Source of the DNA: Leuconostoc mesenteroides subsp. mesenteroides
GTDB lineage: Bacteria; Bacillota; Bacilli; Lactobacillales; Lactobacillaceae
Direction of reading: 5' to 3'
Assembly (NCBI GenBank): GCA_009676745.1
Contig: CP046062.1
Span: 124,001-188,000, forward strand
Length of the DNA: 64,000 nt
Part shown: positions 54,896 to 62,927 of the stretch, piece by piece
Position numbering within the stretch: the first letter of the stretch is position 1
How the letters are laid out: each line of letters opens with the position of its first letter
The notes under the pieces: model-generated
Told to the model about the DNA's origin: nothing
The model's database searches: none
Seen by the model: only the letters and a program-made list of their open reading frames with translations
Made by a program: the position numbers and the translations under genes

Positions 54896-56203
54896 ATGTC
54901 TACGATTGCACATTATTTCAAACTTGACGAACTCAACACAAGTGTTCGAACCGAGTTTATCGCTGGTGTAACTACTTTTGCGTCGATGGCCTACATCCTA
55001 TTTGTTAACCCTACTGTTTTAGGTGCAGCAGGTATGGACAAAGGTGCTGTTTTCACAGCCACAGCAATTGCTTCAGCAGTCGCAACCATCTTCATGGGTG
55101 TTGTTGCACTCTATCCTATTGCTATTGCTCCAGGGCTTGGCGTAAATGCCTTTTTTGCTTATTCTGTTGTTATTGGCATGGGTGTAAAATGGGAAACTGC
55201 TATGGCTGGTGTGTTTGTAGCCGCATTGATTTTCTTAGTTTTAACTTTTTTCAAAATTCGTGAGAAAATCATCAATATTATCCCACAGAATCTAAAGCTC
55301 GCTATTGCTTCTGGTATTGGGTTGTTCATTGCTTTTATCGGATTGCATGATGCAGGGCTAATTGTAGCTAACAAAGAAACCATGGTTTCTTTGGGGCATC
55401 TATCATCACCTACATCGCTATTATCCATTTTTGGAATTATTATTACCTTTATATTGATGAGTCGTAAAACACCAGCCGCCATATTTATTGGTATGATTTT
55501 AACATCACTTGCTGGTATTCTAACTGGTTTAATCAAATTACCATCTGCAATTATTTCACCTGCTCCCTCACTTGCACCTACATTTGGTGCTGGCGTTATG
55601 CATATTGGTGATATTAATTCTCTACAACTAGTCACAGTTGTTATTACCTTCTTAATTGTTACCTTTTTTGACACAGCTGGTACAATGATTGGCTTAGCCA
55701 CACAAGCTGGATTCATGAAAAATAACGAAATGCCTCGTGCTGGCCGCGCCTTAATGGCTGATGCGGTTGGTATGACAGTAGGTGCTGTTATTGGTACTTC
55801 ACCTACTTCTGCCTATGTCGAATCATCATCTGGTATTGCAGTTGGTGGTCGTTCAGGATTAACTTCCGTATTTACTGGAATATTTTTCTTGTTTGCCCTG
55901 CTCTTCTCACCACTTTTATCCGTTGTTACACCACAAGTGACAGCACCAGCTTTAGTGGTAGTTGGGGTCTTAATGGCCAAAAACCTACGATTAATTGATT
56001 GGGAAGATTTGGCTATTGCAGCACCGGCATTTTTGATTGTTATTGGCATGCCTCTAACTTATTCTATATCAGATGGCATCGCGCTTGGTTTCATCTTGTA
56101 TCCAATCACAATGATTGCCACTGGTCGCATTAAGAAAGTGCATCCACTGATGTATGTATTAGCGATTATGTTTATTGCATTCTTAATGATCATCGCACAT
56201 TAA
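54896..56203 (+). CDS. NCS2/AzgA-type guanine-hypoxanthine permease
   Basis: Purine uptake by proton symport. 435 aa with about 12-14 membrane segments; the AzgA-group motifs APGLGVNAFFAYSVV, TFFDTAGTMIGLATQAG and the ...GTSPTSAYVESSSGIAVGGRSGL... block are visible. A GGGAGG ribosome site precedes the ATG. Single gene ending at a terminator shared with recN. Confidence 0.93.
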   Translation: MSTIAHYFKLDELNTSVRTEFIAGVTTFASMAYILFVNPTVLGAAGMDKGAVFTATAIASAVATIFMGVVALYPIAIAPGLGVNAFFAYSVVIGMGVKWETAMAGVFVAALIFLVLTFFKIREKIINIIPQNLKLAIASGIGLFIAFIGLHDAGLIVANKETMVSLGHLSSPTSLLSIFGIIITFILMSRKTPAAIFIGMILTSLAGILTGLIKLPSAIISPAPSLAPTFGAGVMHIGDINSLQLVTVVITFLIVTFFDTAGTMIGLATQAGFMKNNEMPRAGRALMADAVGMTVGAVIGTSPTSAYVESSSGIAVGGRSGLTSVFTGIFFLFALLFSPLLSVVTPQVTAPALVVVGVLMAKNLRLIDWEDLAIAAPAFLIVIGMPLTYSISDGIALGFILYPITMIATGRIKKVHPLMYVLAIMFIAFLMIIAH

Positions 56204-56207
56204 ATAA

Positions 56208-56240
56208 AAAAAGACGCCGCTTAAATTTGCGCGTCTTTTT
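56208..56240. terminator. Bidirectional terminator between the purine permease and recN
   Basis: Stem AAAAAGACGC/GCGTCTTTTT (arms 56208-56217 and 56231-56240) with T tracts on either side, serving convergent transcripts. Confidence 0.9.
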
Positions 56241-56253
56241 TTATTTTATTAAT

Positions 56254-57921
56254 TCAAAATTCTTGACGTAAATCACGAGCATTTGCAAGAGCAGTTTCAG
56301 TAATATTATCACCCGATAACATCATAGCAATTGCGTGAACACGACCTTCTTCATCTAATGGTGCCACTTGCGTAAGTGTACGGTCATTTTCAGTTAACTT
56401 GGATATCAAATAGTGATGAGTTGCAGCAGCTGCCACTTGTGGTAAATGTGTGATTGCTAAAACTTGTGAATCAGTTGAAATTGTGAGCATCTTTTTTGCT
56501 ATTGCCTGAGCCACACGACCGGAAACACCTGTATCCGCTTCATCAAAAACAATTGAAATAATATGCTGTTGCTTAGCAAATGTAGTTTTCAATGCTAACA
56601 TTAGTCGAGCAGCTTCTCCACCTGATGCAATTTTGACCAAAGGTGCCATTCCTTCTCCAACATTAGTTTGAACATAAAATTCAACCTTATCAATTCCTGA
56701 GGAGATATAGCCTTCAACTGGATCAAAGTGTACCGCAAACTCGGCACCATTCATTAACAAATCGTTTAATTGTTGATTGACATTCTTTTCCAAATTTCGA
56801 GCCACTTTTTGTCGGGCTTCACGTAGTCTAATCGCTTTTTTTCTTAATAACTGGCGCATGTCATTTTGTTTGACTTGCAGCCGTTCAACATCATATTCAT
56901 CGTCATCTATAAGTGAAAGCTCTTTTTCAATTTTAGCTTGAAAATCCAAAACATCTGCAACCGACGTACCATACTTGCGTTCTAGTGAGTGAATTAGTTG
57001 AAGTCGATCATCAATACGAATTAACTCTCCCTCATCATAAGTTAATTCACTCAGTTGTTCGTCAACATCACGACCAACATCTTGAGCTGTGTAGTAAGCT
57101 TCGGAAATTGTTTTTGCTAGCTCAGCATATTGATCATCATATTCCGCAATATCTTGTAGTTGATGAACTGCCTCAGCAAGGGAGTCTATGGCGCCACCTT
57201 GCTCACCACTAAGTGTTGCCTGCGTTAACTGAAGCCGATCAGCAATTTTTTTGAAATTACGTAATTTATCACGCGCATCTAATAAATCATTTTCTTCATT
57301 TGGTTGTAAATTAGCTTCCTGCAACTCCTCTTGTTGAAATTTTAGAAGATCTAAACGTTGTGTAATTTCTTGTTGTGATGTTTGAATATTTCTGATGCGA
57401 GTAGTAATAGAACGAAACTTTTGAAACAGTTCTTGATAGTCATTTCGAAATTGCGTAATTTTTTCATCCCCAAAAGCATCCAATAGCGGTAAATGCTCAT
57501 CTGGATTCAGTAATTGCTGTGCATCATTTTGTCCTTGGATGTCAACTAAGTAACGGCCAATAGCTGCTAAAGTTTTCAAATTGACAAGAACACCATTGAT
57601 TCGAATAATACTCCGTCCATTTTGGTTTAATTCACGATAAATAATCAGCTCATCATCATCTCCTGCTACACCACTCTGATCAATGAGCTCTCTTAGCTTT
57701 TGATTATCCGGAACACTGAAAACTGCCTGTAGAATAGCTTTTTTACTACCATGACGAACCATTTCAGAATTTGCTCGACCACCAGTTAACATGAAAAGTG
57801 CATCAATAATAATTGATTTCCCTGCACCCGTTTCACCAGTTAAAACACTCATTCCTTCTTCAAACTGAAGATTCACTTTTTCAATAATCGCAAAATTTTC
57901 TATAATTAGATCTTCTAACAT
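56254..57921 (-). CDS. recN: DNA repair protein RecN
   Basis: SMC-like ATPase acting at double-strand breaks. Walker A GETGAGKSII at 29-38, long coiled coils about 150-380, ABC signature ASGGEAARLMLALK and Walker B SIVFDEADTGVSG, then LAITHLPQVAAAATHH. 555 aa is typical. Downstream of argR in the conserved tlyA-argR-recN order. No SOS box seen upstream. Confidence 0.97.
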   Translation of the reverse strand: MLEDLIIENFAIIEKVNLQFEEGMSVLTGETGAGKSIIIDALFMLTGGRANSEMVRHGSKKAILQAVFSVPDNQKLRELIDQSGVAGDDDELIIYRELNQNGRSIIRINGVLVNLKTLAAIGRYLVDIQGQNDAQQLLNPDEHLPLLDAFGDEKITQFRNDYQELFQKFRSITTRIRNIQTSQQEITQRLDLLKFQQEELQEANLQPNEENDLLDARDKLRNFKKIADRLQLTQATLSGEQGGAIDSLAEAVHQLQDIAEYDDQYAELAKTISEAYYTAQDVGRDVDEQLSELTYDEGELIRIDDRLQLIHSLERKYGTSVADVLDFQAKIEKELSLIDDDEYDVERLQVKQNDMRQLLRKKAIRLREARQKVARNLEKNVNQQLNDLLMNGAEFAVHFDPVEGYISSGIDKVEFYVQTNVGEGMAPLVKIASGGEAARLMLALKTTFAKQQHIISIVFDEADTGVSGRVAQAIAKKMLTISTDSQVLAITHLPQVAAAATHHYLISKLTENDRTLTQVAPLDEEGRVHAIAMMLSGDNITETALANARDLRQEF

Positions 57922-57956
57922 AAATACTCCATCAACATAGTAAATGCTATACGTTA

Positions 57957-58412
57957 TTATTTTTCAAGTAACTTTTGAATAATGTTAATCACTTTTGCCG
58001 TAGGAATACCATCTTTTAATAATACGAGAATCGAACCATCATCGCTTATGGTCGCAAATATTTCCGCTAACTGAACTTGCTCGATTAGATTTGATACCAG
58101 TTGACCATTTCCAGGTTGAACTTTAATCATAATCATGCCACGCTGCGCACGCAAACTCAAAAATGATTGTTGTAGGGCTCGACGTAATCGCTGTAAATAT
58201 GGCCTGTCATCTGATTTTGGCAAGTGATACAAAAATCCATCTTGGGAATTTGGAACTTTAATTAGCCCCAACTCATTAATATCACGGGATATTGTCGCTT
58301 GAGTAACCTTTTCACCAATACTTTCAAAATGCGCAACAATATCTTCCTGACGACCCACAGGATTCTCTTTAATGAGCAATAACAAGGCTTTCTGACGATC
58401 TTTTTTATTCAT
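57957..58412 (-). CDS. argR: Arginine repressor-family regulator ArgR/AhrC
   Basis: DNA-binding regulator of arginine metabolism. Winged helix-turn-helix about 1-70 (MNKKDRQKALLLLIKENPVG, VTQATISRDINELGLIKVP); C-terminal hexamerisation and Arg-binding domain about 85-151. ATG 58412 is used: AAGGAGA lies 7 nt upstream and the start overlaps the tlyA end by 8 nt; the longer frame (18 more codons) has no ribosome site. The usual Arg-binding GDDT loop reads ISDDGSILVLL, keeping the two Asp but not the flanking residues. A second ArgR paralogue is common in lactic acid bacteria. Confidence 0.92.
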   Translation of the reverse strand: MNKKDRQKALLLLIKENPVGRQEDIVAHFESIGEKVTQATISRDINELGLIKVPNSQDGFLYHLPKSDDRPYLQRLRRALQQSFLSLRAQRGMIMIKVQPGNGQLVSNLIEQVQLAEIFATISDDGSILVLLKDGIPTAKVINIIQKLLEK

Positions 58413-59241
58413 GATCAGTCTCCTTGTGATTAAGTTGCTCATAAGTACGTTCAAGTAACCTATCAATGTTAATATGCTTGCTGATTTCGGCTTGATTTGA
58501 TCGCTTCAATACTGCTAAAAACTCAATATTACCTTGCCCTCCTTTAATTGGTGAGTAAGTTAAGTCCGTAATACTAAAACCATCATTAACCATCATTTGT
58601 GTTACTTTTTGTAATACTTGTTTATGAACAGCTGTATCTTTTATAATACCGTTCTTACCAACATTTTCGCGTCCAGCTTCAAACTGCGGTTTAATTAAGG
58701 CCACAATATTACCACCCATAGTAATAATGTTAGCTAGTGCTGGCAAAATCAGCCCCAAAGAAATAAATGAAACATCGATTGTAGCAAATTCTGGTTGCCC
58801 ATATTTAAAATCGGCTAATTTTGAATAGCGAAAGTTTGTATTTTCCATAACTTTCACACGATCATCGTTTCGTAACTTCCAAGCGAGTTGGTTTGTCCCC
58901 ACATCTAATGCATAAACTAGTTTGGCGCCATTTTGAAGTGAAACATCAGTAAACCCCCCTGTGGAAGAGCCGATATCTAACACTATCTTGTTTTCAACGA
59001 CAATATCAAAATCATTCAGTGCCTTTTCTAACTTCAATCCCCCACGGGATACATATTTTAACTGCTCACCTTTAAAATGTAGTTCCGTTGTCACAGGAAT
59101 TTTTTCACCCGCCTTATCTAAACGTTCTTCATTATTGCCGAGAATCTGACCAGCCATTACAGCACGTTTTGCTTGCTCCCGTGACTGAAACAAACCTTGT
59201 TGGACCAGCAATACATCAACACGCTCTTTTTCAATACTCAT
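58405..59241 (-). CDS. tlyA: TlyA family rRNA (cytidine-2'-O)-methyltransferase/hemolysin-like protein
   Basis: N-terminal S4 RNA-binding domain (RVDVLLVQQGLFQSREQAKRAV) followed by an FtsJ-type Rossmann methyltransferase (VLDIGSSTGGFTDVSLQNGA, ATIDVSFISL, ALIKPQFEAG). 278 aa. TlyA homologues methylate ribosomal RNA; the hemolysin name is historical. Overlaps ispA by 4 nt and argR by 8 nt. Confidence 0.93.
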   Translation of the reverse strand: MSIEKERVDVLLVQQGLFQSREQAKRAVMAGQILGNNEERLDKAGEKIPVTTELHFKGEQLKYVSRGGLKLEKALNDFDIVVENKIVLDIGSSTGGFTDVSLQNGAKLVYALDVGTNQLAWKLRNDDRVKVMENTNFRYSKLADFKYGQPEFATIDVSFISLGLILPALANIITMGGNIVALIKPQFEAGRENVGKNGIIKDTAVHKQVLQKVTQMMVNDGFSITDLTYSPIKGGQGNIEFLAVLKRSNQAEISKHINIDRLLERTYEQLNHKETDHE

Positions 59242-60152
59242 TTTTCATCTCCAATTAAACTAACAAAATCATCCAGCAAACTTCGATCAAATTGTTGATC
59301 TTGTTCAACAGTATTAGCTAATATTTCTTGTGTCGAGAAGAGGTATTGGTCAAGCACCCTTTGTGCCTCTTTAACACCCACTATGTGTGGCAATGAGTTC
59401 ACATCTTCTACCTGATCTTGCTGATAATCATCTAAATCATCTTGAATTTGAAAGGCCAATCCAAAATTTTCACCAAAATCATACATTGCTTTCTTAGGAT
59501 CAAAATGGTTATCCTCAACGTTGGCATTTTGATGGGTCAATATCGCCCCCAGCGTTGTTGTATACCTTATCAAGGCTGCAGTCTTCATGCTATAAACATC
59601 ATTTAACAGCCAATTTGTAGTAGCATTGTGTTCTTTATTGTGATTATCCATATCATGGAGTTGCCCTAGAACCATTCCTGATCCACCTGCTTCGTGAGCT
59701 AAGTTTTGCGTAATGAGTAGCAATTCTTCAGTTGAAAGGCTCTCCTCAGCACTGCATGAGCTGTTAGCAGTCGCTATGATTTCAAAGGCGCCAGTTAATA
59801 ATGCATCACCGACTAAAATAGCATTAGCCTCACCATATAATGCATGAACACTGGGTTTGCCACGCCGTAACATATCATTATCCATTGCCGGCAAATCATC
59901 ATGAACAAGGGAGTATGAATGAATCCACTCAATTGCCGTTGCTACCTTCAATATACTTGGTGTGATAGATTTTCCAAAACTTGCAACAACTGCTAATGTC
60001 AGCAAGGGGCGCATCCTTTTTCCGCCATTCAAAACTGCGTACTTCATCATAGCAATTAAATCATCATCTGCAGAAACTTTTGATAAATCATCTGCTAATT
60101 GCTGATTAATTTTTGGGAGCCATTCTTTTTGAAAATTTTTCAAATCAATCAT
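59238..60152 (-). CDS. ispA: Polyprenyl (farnesyl/geranylgeranyl) diphosphate synthase
   Basis: Condenses isopentenyl diphosphate units for undecaprenyl and quinone precursors. GGKRMRPLL, the first Asp-rich motif [10 protein letters not shown] (85-91) and the second [10 protein letters not shown] are present, as is the SLVHDD context of short-chain synthases. 304 aa. Overlaps xseB by 8 nt. Confidence 0.95.
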   Translation of the reverse strand: MIDLKNFQKEWLPKINQQLADDLSKVSADDDLIAMMKYAVLNGGKRMRPLLTLAVVASFGKSITPSILKVATAIEWIHSYSLVHDDLPAMDNDMLRRGKPSVHALYGEANAILVGDALLTGAFEIIATANSSCSAEESLSTEELLLITQNLAHEAGGSGMVLGQLHDMDNHNKEHNATTNWLLNDVYSMKTAALIRYTTTLGAILTHQNANVEDNHFDPKKAMYDFGENFGLAFQIQDDLDDYQQDQVEDVNSLPHIVGVKEAQRVLDQYLFSTQEILANTVEQDQQFDRSLLDDFVSLIGDEK

Positions 60153-60372
60153 TAGTTAATTCCAAATCTGATAATTCATTATCATTATCTATAACTTTCG
60201 CCAAGGTATCTTCAGCATCTTTCAAGGTTTTTTGTAAATCTTTGACCAAACCAACACCAGTTTGAAAATCGGCCAAAGCCGTTTCTAAGGGGCGATCTCC
60301 CTTTTCTAACTGACTCACGATACTTTCCAATTGTTGTAACTTATCTTCAAATGTGAATTGTTCTTCACTCAT
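60145..60372 (-). CDS. xseB: Exodeoxyribonuclease VII small subunit
   Basis: 75-aa helical protein: [35 protein letters not shown] is the family core. Overlaps xseA and ispA by 8 nt each, so stoichiometric expression is enforced by coupling. Confidence 0.96.
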   Translation of the reverse strand: MSEEQFTFEDKLQQLESIVSQLEKGDRPLETALADFQTGVGLVKDLQKTLKDAEDTLAKVIDNDNELSDLELTND

Positions 60373-61642
60373 GCTGTACTCCTGTTATTTTTGCCGTGGC
60401 ATGCCCATCAGAAAAGCGCATGTCGATTTCATCATTAATCGTAATATCTGTTGTACTACGAACTACTTTTTTATCATACTCAACAATTGCATAACCACTA
60501 GATAAGATTTTCAAAGGACTTACTAAGTCTAACTTAGTACTTAATAATTGTAATCTTTCTTGTATAGGTTGCAATAAACTACGTTGCAAATGTTGCTGTC
60601 GTTGCAAAATCGCTACTACTTTATATTTTTCATTAATTACTCTTTGTTTTGTTAGCTGTTGTAGTGAATGCGATAACTGATCTATTCGTTGGTTATATCC
60701 CGTGTATAAACGATCCGGTTGCTGAAAAATAACATGCGTTGCAACTCGATTTAATCGTTGTTGCCTCATGTCAATCATCTGTTTAATTCGTGCTATTTGC
60801 CGTAAATGTAATTCTTGCAAACGAGTGGTCAATTGTTGTAGTGTTATCGGTGTTGCTAGTTCTGCTGCGGCCGTAGGCGTGGCTGCACGCCGATCAGAAA
60901 CAAAATCTACTAAGGTATTATCTGTTTCATGTCCAACTGAACTAATCACCGGTGTCTGCATACTGGCAATCGTTCGCGCCAAATTTTCATCGTTAAAAGC
61001 CCACAAGTCTTCAATGGAACCACCGCCACGTCCAACAATTACCGTGTCAAAATCCATGTTATCAATCCGTTGAAGCTGCCGAATAATAGTTGGTGCTGCC
61101 TTTTCGCCTTGCACCACTGCTGGAAATAAAATCACCTGAGCACTTGGAAAACGTCGTTGCACTGTACGAGCAATATCTTCAATAACCGCTCCAGTTGGTG
61201 AAGTAATTACTGCTATTTTTTTAGGGAATATTGGTAATTGCTTTTTTAGCAAATCAAACAATCCTTCAGCCTGTAATTTACGCTTTAGTTGTTCATAAGC
61301 TAAAAATAGTTCACCGACACCATCGGGAGTCATTGACTCCAAAATGATGGAATATGAACCTCGTGGTTCATATATTTCCACTCGCCCAACCGCATTAATT
61401 TTCATTCCCTCTTCAGGTTGAAATTTAATACGCCGTTCATAGCCAAACATTGATGCACTAATCACAGCATTGCTTTCACTATCCTTAATAGAAAAATATA
61501 GATGTGGCCCGCGACGGCGACCCATATTAGAAATTTCACCGGTAACATAGACTTTGGCTAAATACGGATCAGCATCAAATTTTCTTTTTAAATAAGCAGT
61601 CAATGCACTGACCGTTAAGTACTTATTTTGTTCTTTTTCCAT
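60365..61642 (-). CDS. xseA: Exodeoxyribonuclease VII large subunit
   Basis: Single-strand-specific exonuclease subunit. N-terminal OB fold ([41 protein letters not shown]), catalytic core with [36 protein letters not shown] and [17 protein letters not shown], then a coiled-coil region and C-terminal barrel. 425 aa. First gene of xseA-xseB-ispA-tlyA-argR-recN. Confidence 0.97.
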   Translation of the reverse strand: MEKEQNKYLTVSALTAYLKRKFDADPYLAKVYVTGEISNMGRRRGPHLYFSIKDSESNAVISASMFGYERRIKFQPEEGMKINAVGRVEIYEPRGSYSIILESMTPDGVGELFLAYEQLKRKLQAEGLFDLLKKQLPIFPKKIAVITSPTGAVIEDIARTVQRRFPSAQVILFPAVVQGEKAAPTIIRQLQRIDNMDFDTVIVGRGGGSIEDLWAFNDENLARTIASMQTPVISSVGHETDNTLVDFVSDRRAATPTAAAELATPITLQQLTTRLQELHLRQIARIKQMIDMRQQRLNRVATHVIFQQPDRLYTGYNQRIDQLSHSLQQLTKQRVINEKYKVVAILQRQQHLQRSLLQPIQERLQLLSTKLDLVSPLKILSSGYAIVEYDKKVVRSTTDITINDEIDMRFSDGHATAKITGVQHE

Positions 61643-61708
61643 TTTTCCTTTAGCCTACTTAATTCAATAACATGTAAATTCTACTACAATTATACATTAA
61701 AATCTGCA

Positions 61709-61946
61709 TAAAAAAACAACTAACCTAAGTTAGTTGTTAGTTTGGCATGCCAGATTCGCTCTGACTGGCGGCTATTGATTGTCACATCAATAACAAAGTC
61801 GCGTCACCACAGTGCAAGCACTGTTAGTCAAGTGAGATAAGCGAGTTCCACAACAACACTTATCACCTACATCTATACGAGACTTGTGATTGAACACAGT
61901 AGGCCGCAATCAGCGCTAATTTTTCAAGCGCTTCGACTCATCGCAT
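61709..61946 (-). ncRNA. Structured small RNA with its own promoter and terminator (possible 6S RNA)
   Basis: About 238 nt with no reading frame. It starts 7 nt after a consensus promoter and ends at an intrinsic terminator (arms 61715-61724 and 61729-61738, T7 after). The middle folds as one long imperfect hairpin: the 5' arm complementary to 61903-61920 pairs with 61754-61772, including GCGGC/GCCGC and a mostly paired ATTAGCGCTGA/TCAGAGCGAAT. Inside it are a CAAGT/ACTTG pair (61829-61833 with 61882-61886), a GATAAG/CTTATC stem (61836-61841 with 61859-61864) and two small hairpins on the 3' side. A long rod with a central bubble and a side hairpin is the 6S RNA plan, but I recognise no diagnostic 6S sequence. 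The 5' segment can instead form GCGCT/AGCGC (61912-61932), exclusive with the long stem. Identity is unproven. Confidence 0.6.
61710..61740 (-). terminator. Terminator of the small RNA
   Basis: AACAACTAAC/GTTAGTTGTT perfect 10-bp stem, TTAG loop and a T7 run on the minus strand. Confidence 0.85.
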
Positions 61947-61952
61947 AAGTTA

Positions 61953-61981
61953 ATTATATCAATAAATCATAAAATAGTCAA
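61953..61981 (-). promoter_or_regulatory. Consensus promoter of the small RNA
   Basis: On the minus strand TTGACT (61976-61981), exactly 17 nt, TATAAT (61953-61958). One base from the ideal sigma-A promoter, implying strong constitutive transcription. Confidence 0.85.
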
Positions 61982-62024
61982 AAACTATTATGATTATTTC
62001 AGTATAATCAAACAAATGATTTTG

Positions 62025-62053
62025 TTTACACCAGTGAGCCAAATCGTTATAAT
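62025..62053 (+). promoter_or_regulatory. Promoter directly abutting the small plus-strand ORF
   Basis: TTTACA (62025-62030), 17 nt, TATAAT (62048-62053). The expected start of transcription falls at or next to the ATG at 62061. A further TATAAT at 62003-62008 lies just before an in-frame ATG at 62016. Confidence 0.65.
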
Positions 62054-62060
62054 GATAACC

Positions 62061-62315
62061 ATGATAAAATTAACGAAACTCGAAAAAACCTACATTAGCC
62101 GTATTGCTAACCCTACTAAAACAGCCTTAGAAAATTTAATTGTACCTACGTCTGATTTAAATGATAAGGTTAGACTAGCTCAATACACTATCGATATCTA
62201 TGAATTAGGGGAACTAAATAATGTCAAAACCACGGTTTCAAAACACATATTAGATTTTACCTGTCTAGATAACAATAAGCGCTTACGTGTAACTGGTTAT
62301 ATTGAGATAGATTAG
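62061..62315 (+). CDS. Hypothetical small protein, possibly from a leaderless mRNA
   Basis: 84 aa, starting MIKLTKLEKTYISRIANPTK. I recognise no family; it is soluble, mixed charge, probably alpha/beta. ATG 62061 is chosen because a strong promoter places the transcript start there; the longer frame from ATG 62016 would begin inside that promoter. Neither ATG has a ribosome-binding sequence, which suggests a leaderless message. It converges with the downstream hypothetical gene on the other strand. Coding status rests on the open frame plus promoter. Confidence 0.5.
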   Translation: MIKLTKLEKTYISRIANPTKTALENLIVPTSDLNDKVRLAQYTIDIYELGELNNVKTTVSKHILDFTCLDNNKRLRVTGYIEID

Positions 62316-62325
62316 GCGCAGTTAC

Positions 62326-62811
62326 TTAGTCTGCCTCACCTACCTCTTCCTTTTCTGCTTGTTTCTGTTCATTAACAATATGTTCAAGTTGCTCATTAAA
62401 CCATGTGGAAATTTTAGCCTTCACACTTTCAGCATCATCCACATATGTGGCAACAGAACTTGCTAATGATATTTTCAAATGGGATTGACTCTCGAATTCA
62501 TTTTCAGCAATCATATACAAATTGACATCTAATGCGTCATTTTCTTGCCAAACTAATTTTCGTAATTGGTTTTGATAGCGCAAGGGTAAATTGATAACAT
62601 TCGTCTCAACACTTAAGGTTGTCCCCATGGATTCTACCCCACCATTAATTTGCAATTCAAGATGTATAAAGTTTTCATTTTCAATATTTGAATCAATTTC
62701 TGAAAAAAGTAGATCAAGCGGAATTGTTTCATCATCAGCTACGTCTATTCTCTTTGTATAGAATGTTTCGTTTTCGATATTGACTAATGCACGTTCACCT
62801 GTAATTTGCAT
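62326..62811 (-). CDS. Hypothetical protein, 161 aa
   Basis: I do not recognise it. ATG 62811 is preceded by AAAGGGGA at 6 nt, so the longer frame (25 extra codons, MMLIMFIIERNF...) is rejected. The product is acidic, with a beta-rich first half (ALVNIENETFYTKRIDV, NFIHLELQINGG) and a helical end (AKISTWFNEQLEHIVNEQKQAEK). No signal peptide or membrane helix. It follows glmU across a terminator, so it is likely transcribed on its own. Confidence 0.75.
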   Translation of the reverse strand: MQITGERALVNIENETFYTKRIDVADDETIPLDLLFSEIDSNIENENFIHLELQINGGVESMGTTLSVETNVINLPLRYQNQLRKLVWQENDALDVNLYMIAENEFESQSHLKISLASSVATYVDDAESVKAKISTWFNEQLEHIVNEQKQAEKEEVGEAD

Positions 62812-62897
62812 CAAAAATCCCCTTTTATTTTCGTAATAATAATTTTTTTCAAAGTTTCTTTCTATTATAAACATAATTAACATCAAATACCAAAATA

Positions 62898-62925
62898 AAA
62901 AAAGAGTTCAAATGAACTCTTTTTT
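62898..62925 (-). terminator. Terminator after glmU
   Basis: Palindromic AAAAAAGAGTTCA/TGAACTCTTTTTT stem with T tract on the minus strand. Confidence 0.85.
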
Positions 62926-62927
62926 AT

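Noticed and set aside
61709..61946. T-box leader for xseA
   Set aside because: It holds TGTGGTGACGCG, which resembles a T-box only partly; the transcript terminates 60 nt before xseA, and xseA is not an amino-acid gene.
62812..62886. N-terminal extension of the 161-aa hypothetical protein
   Set aside because: AAAGGGGA is correctly placed for ATG 62811 and lies inside the supposed extension.
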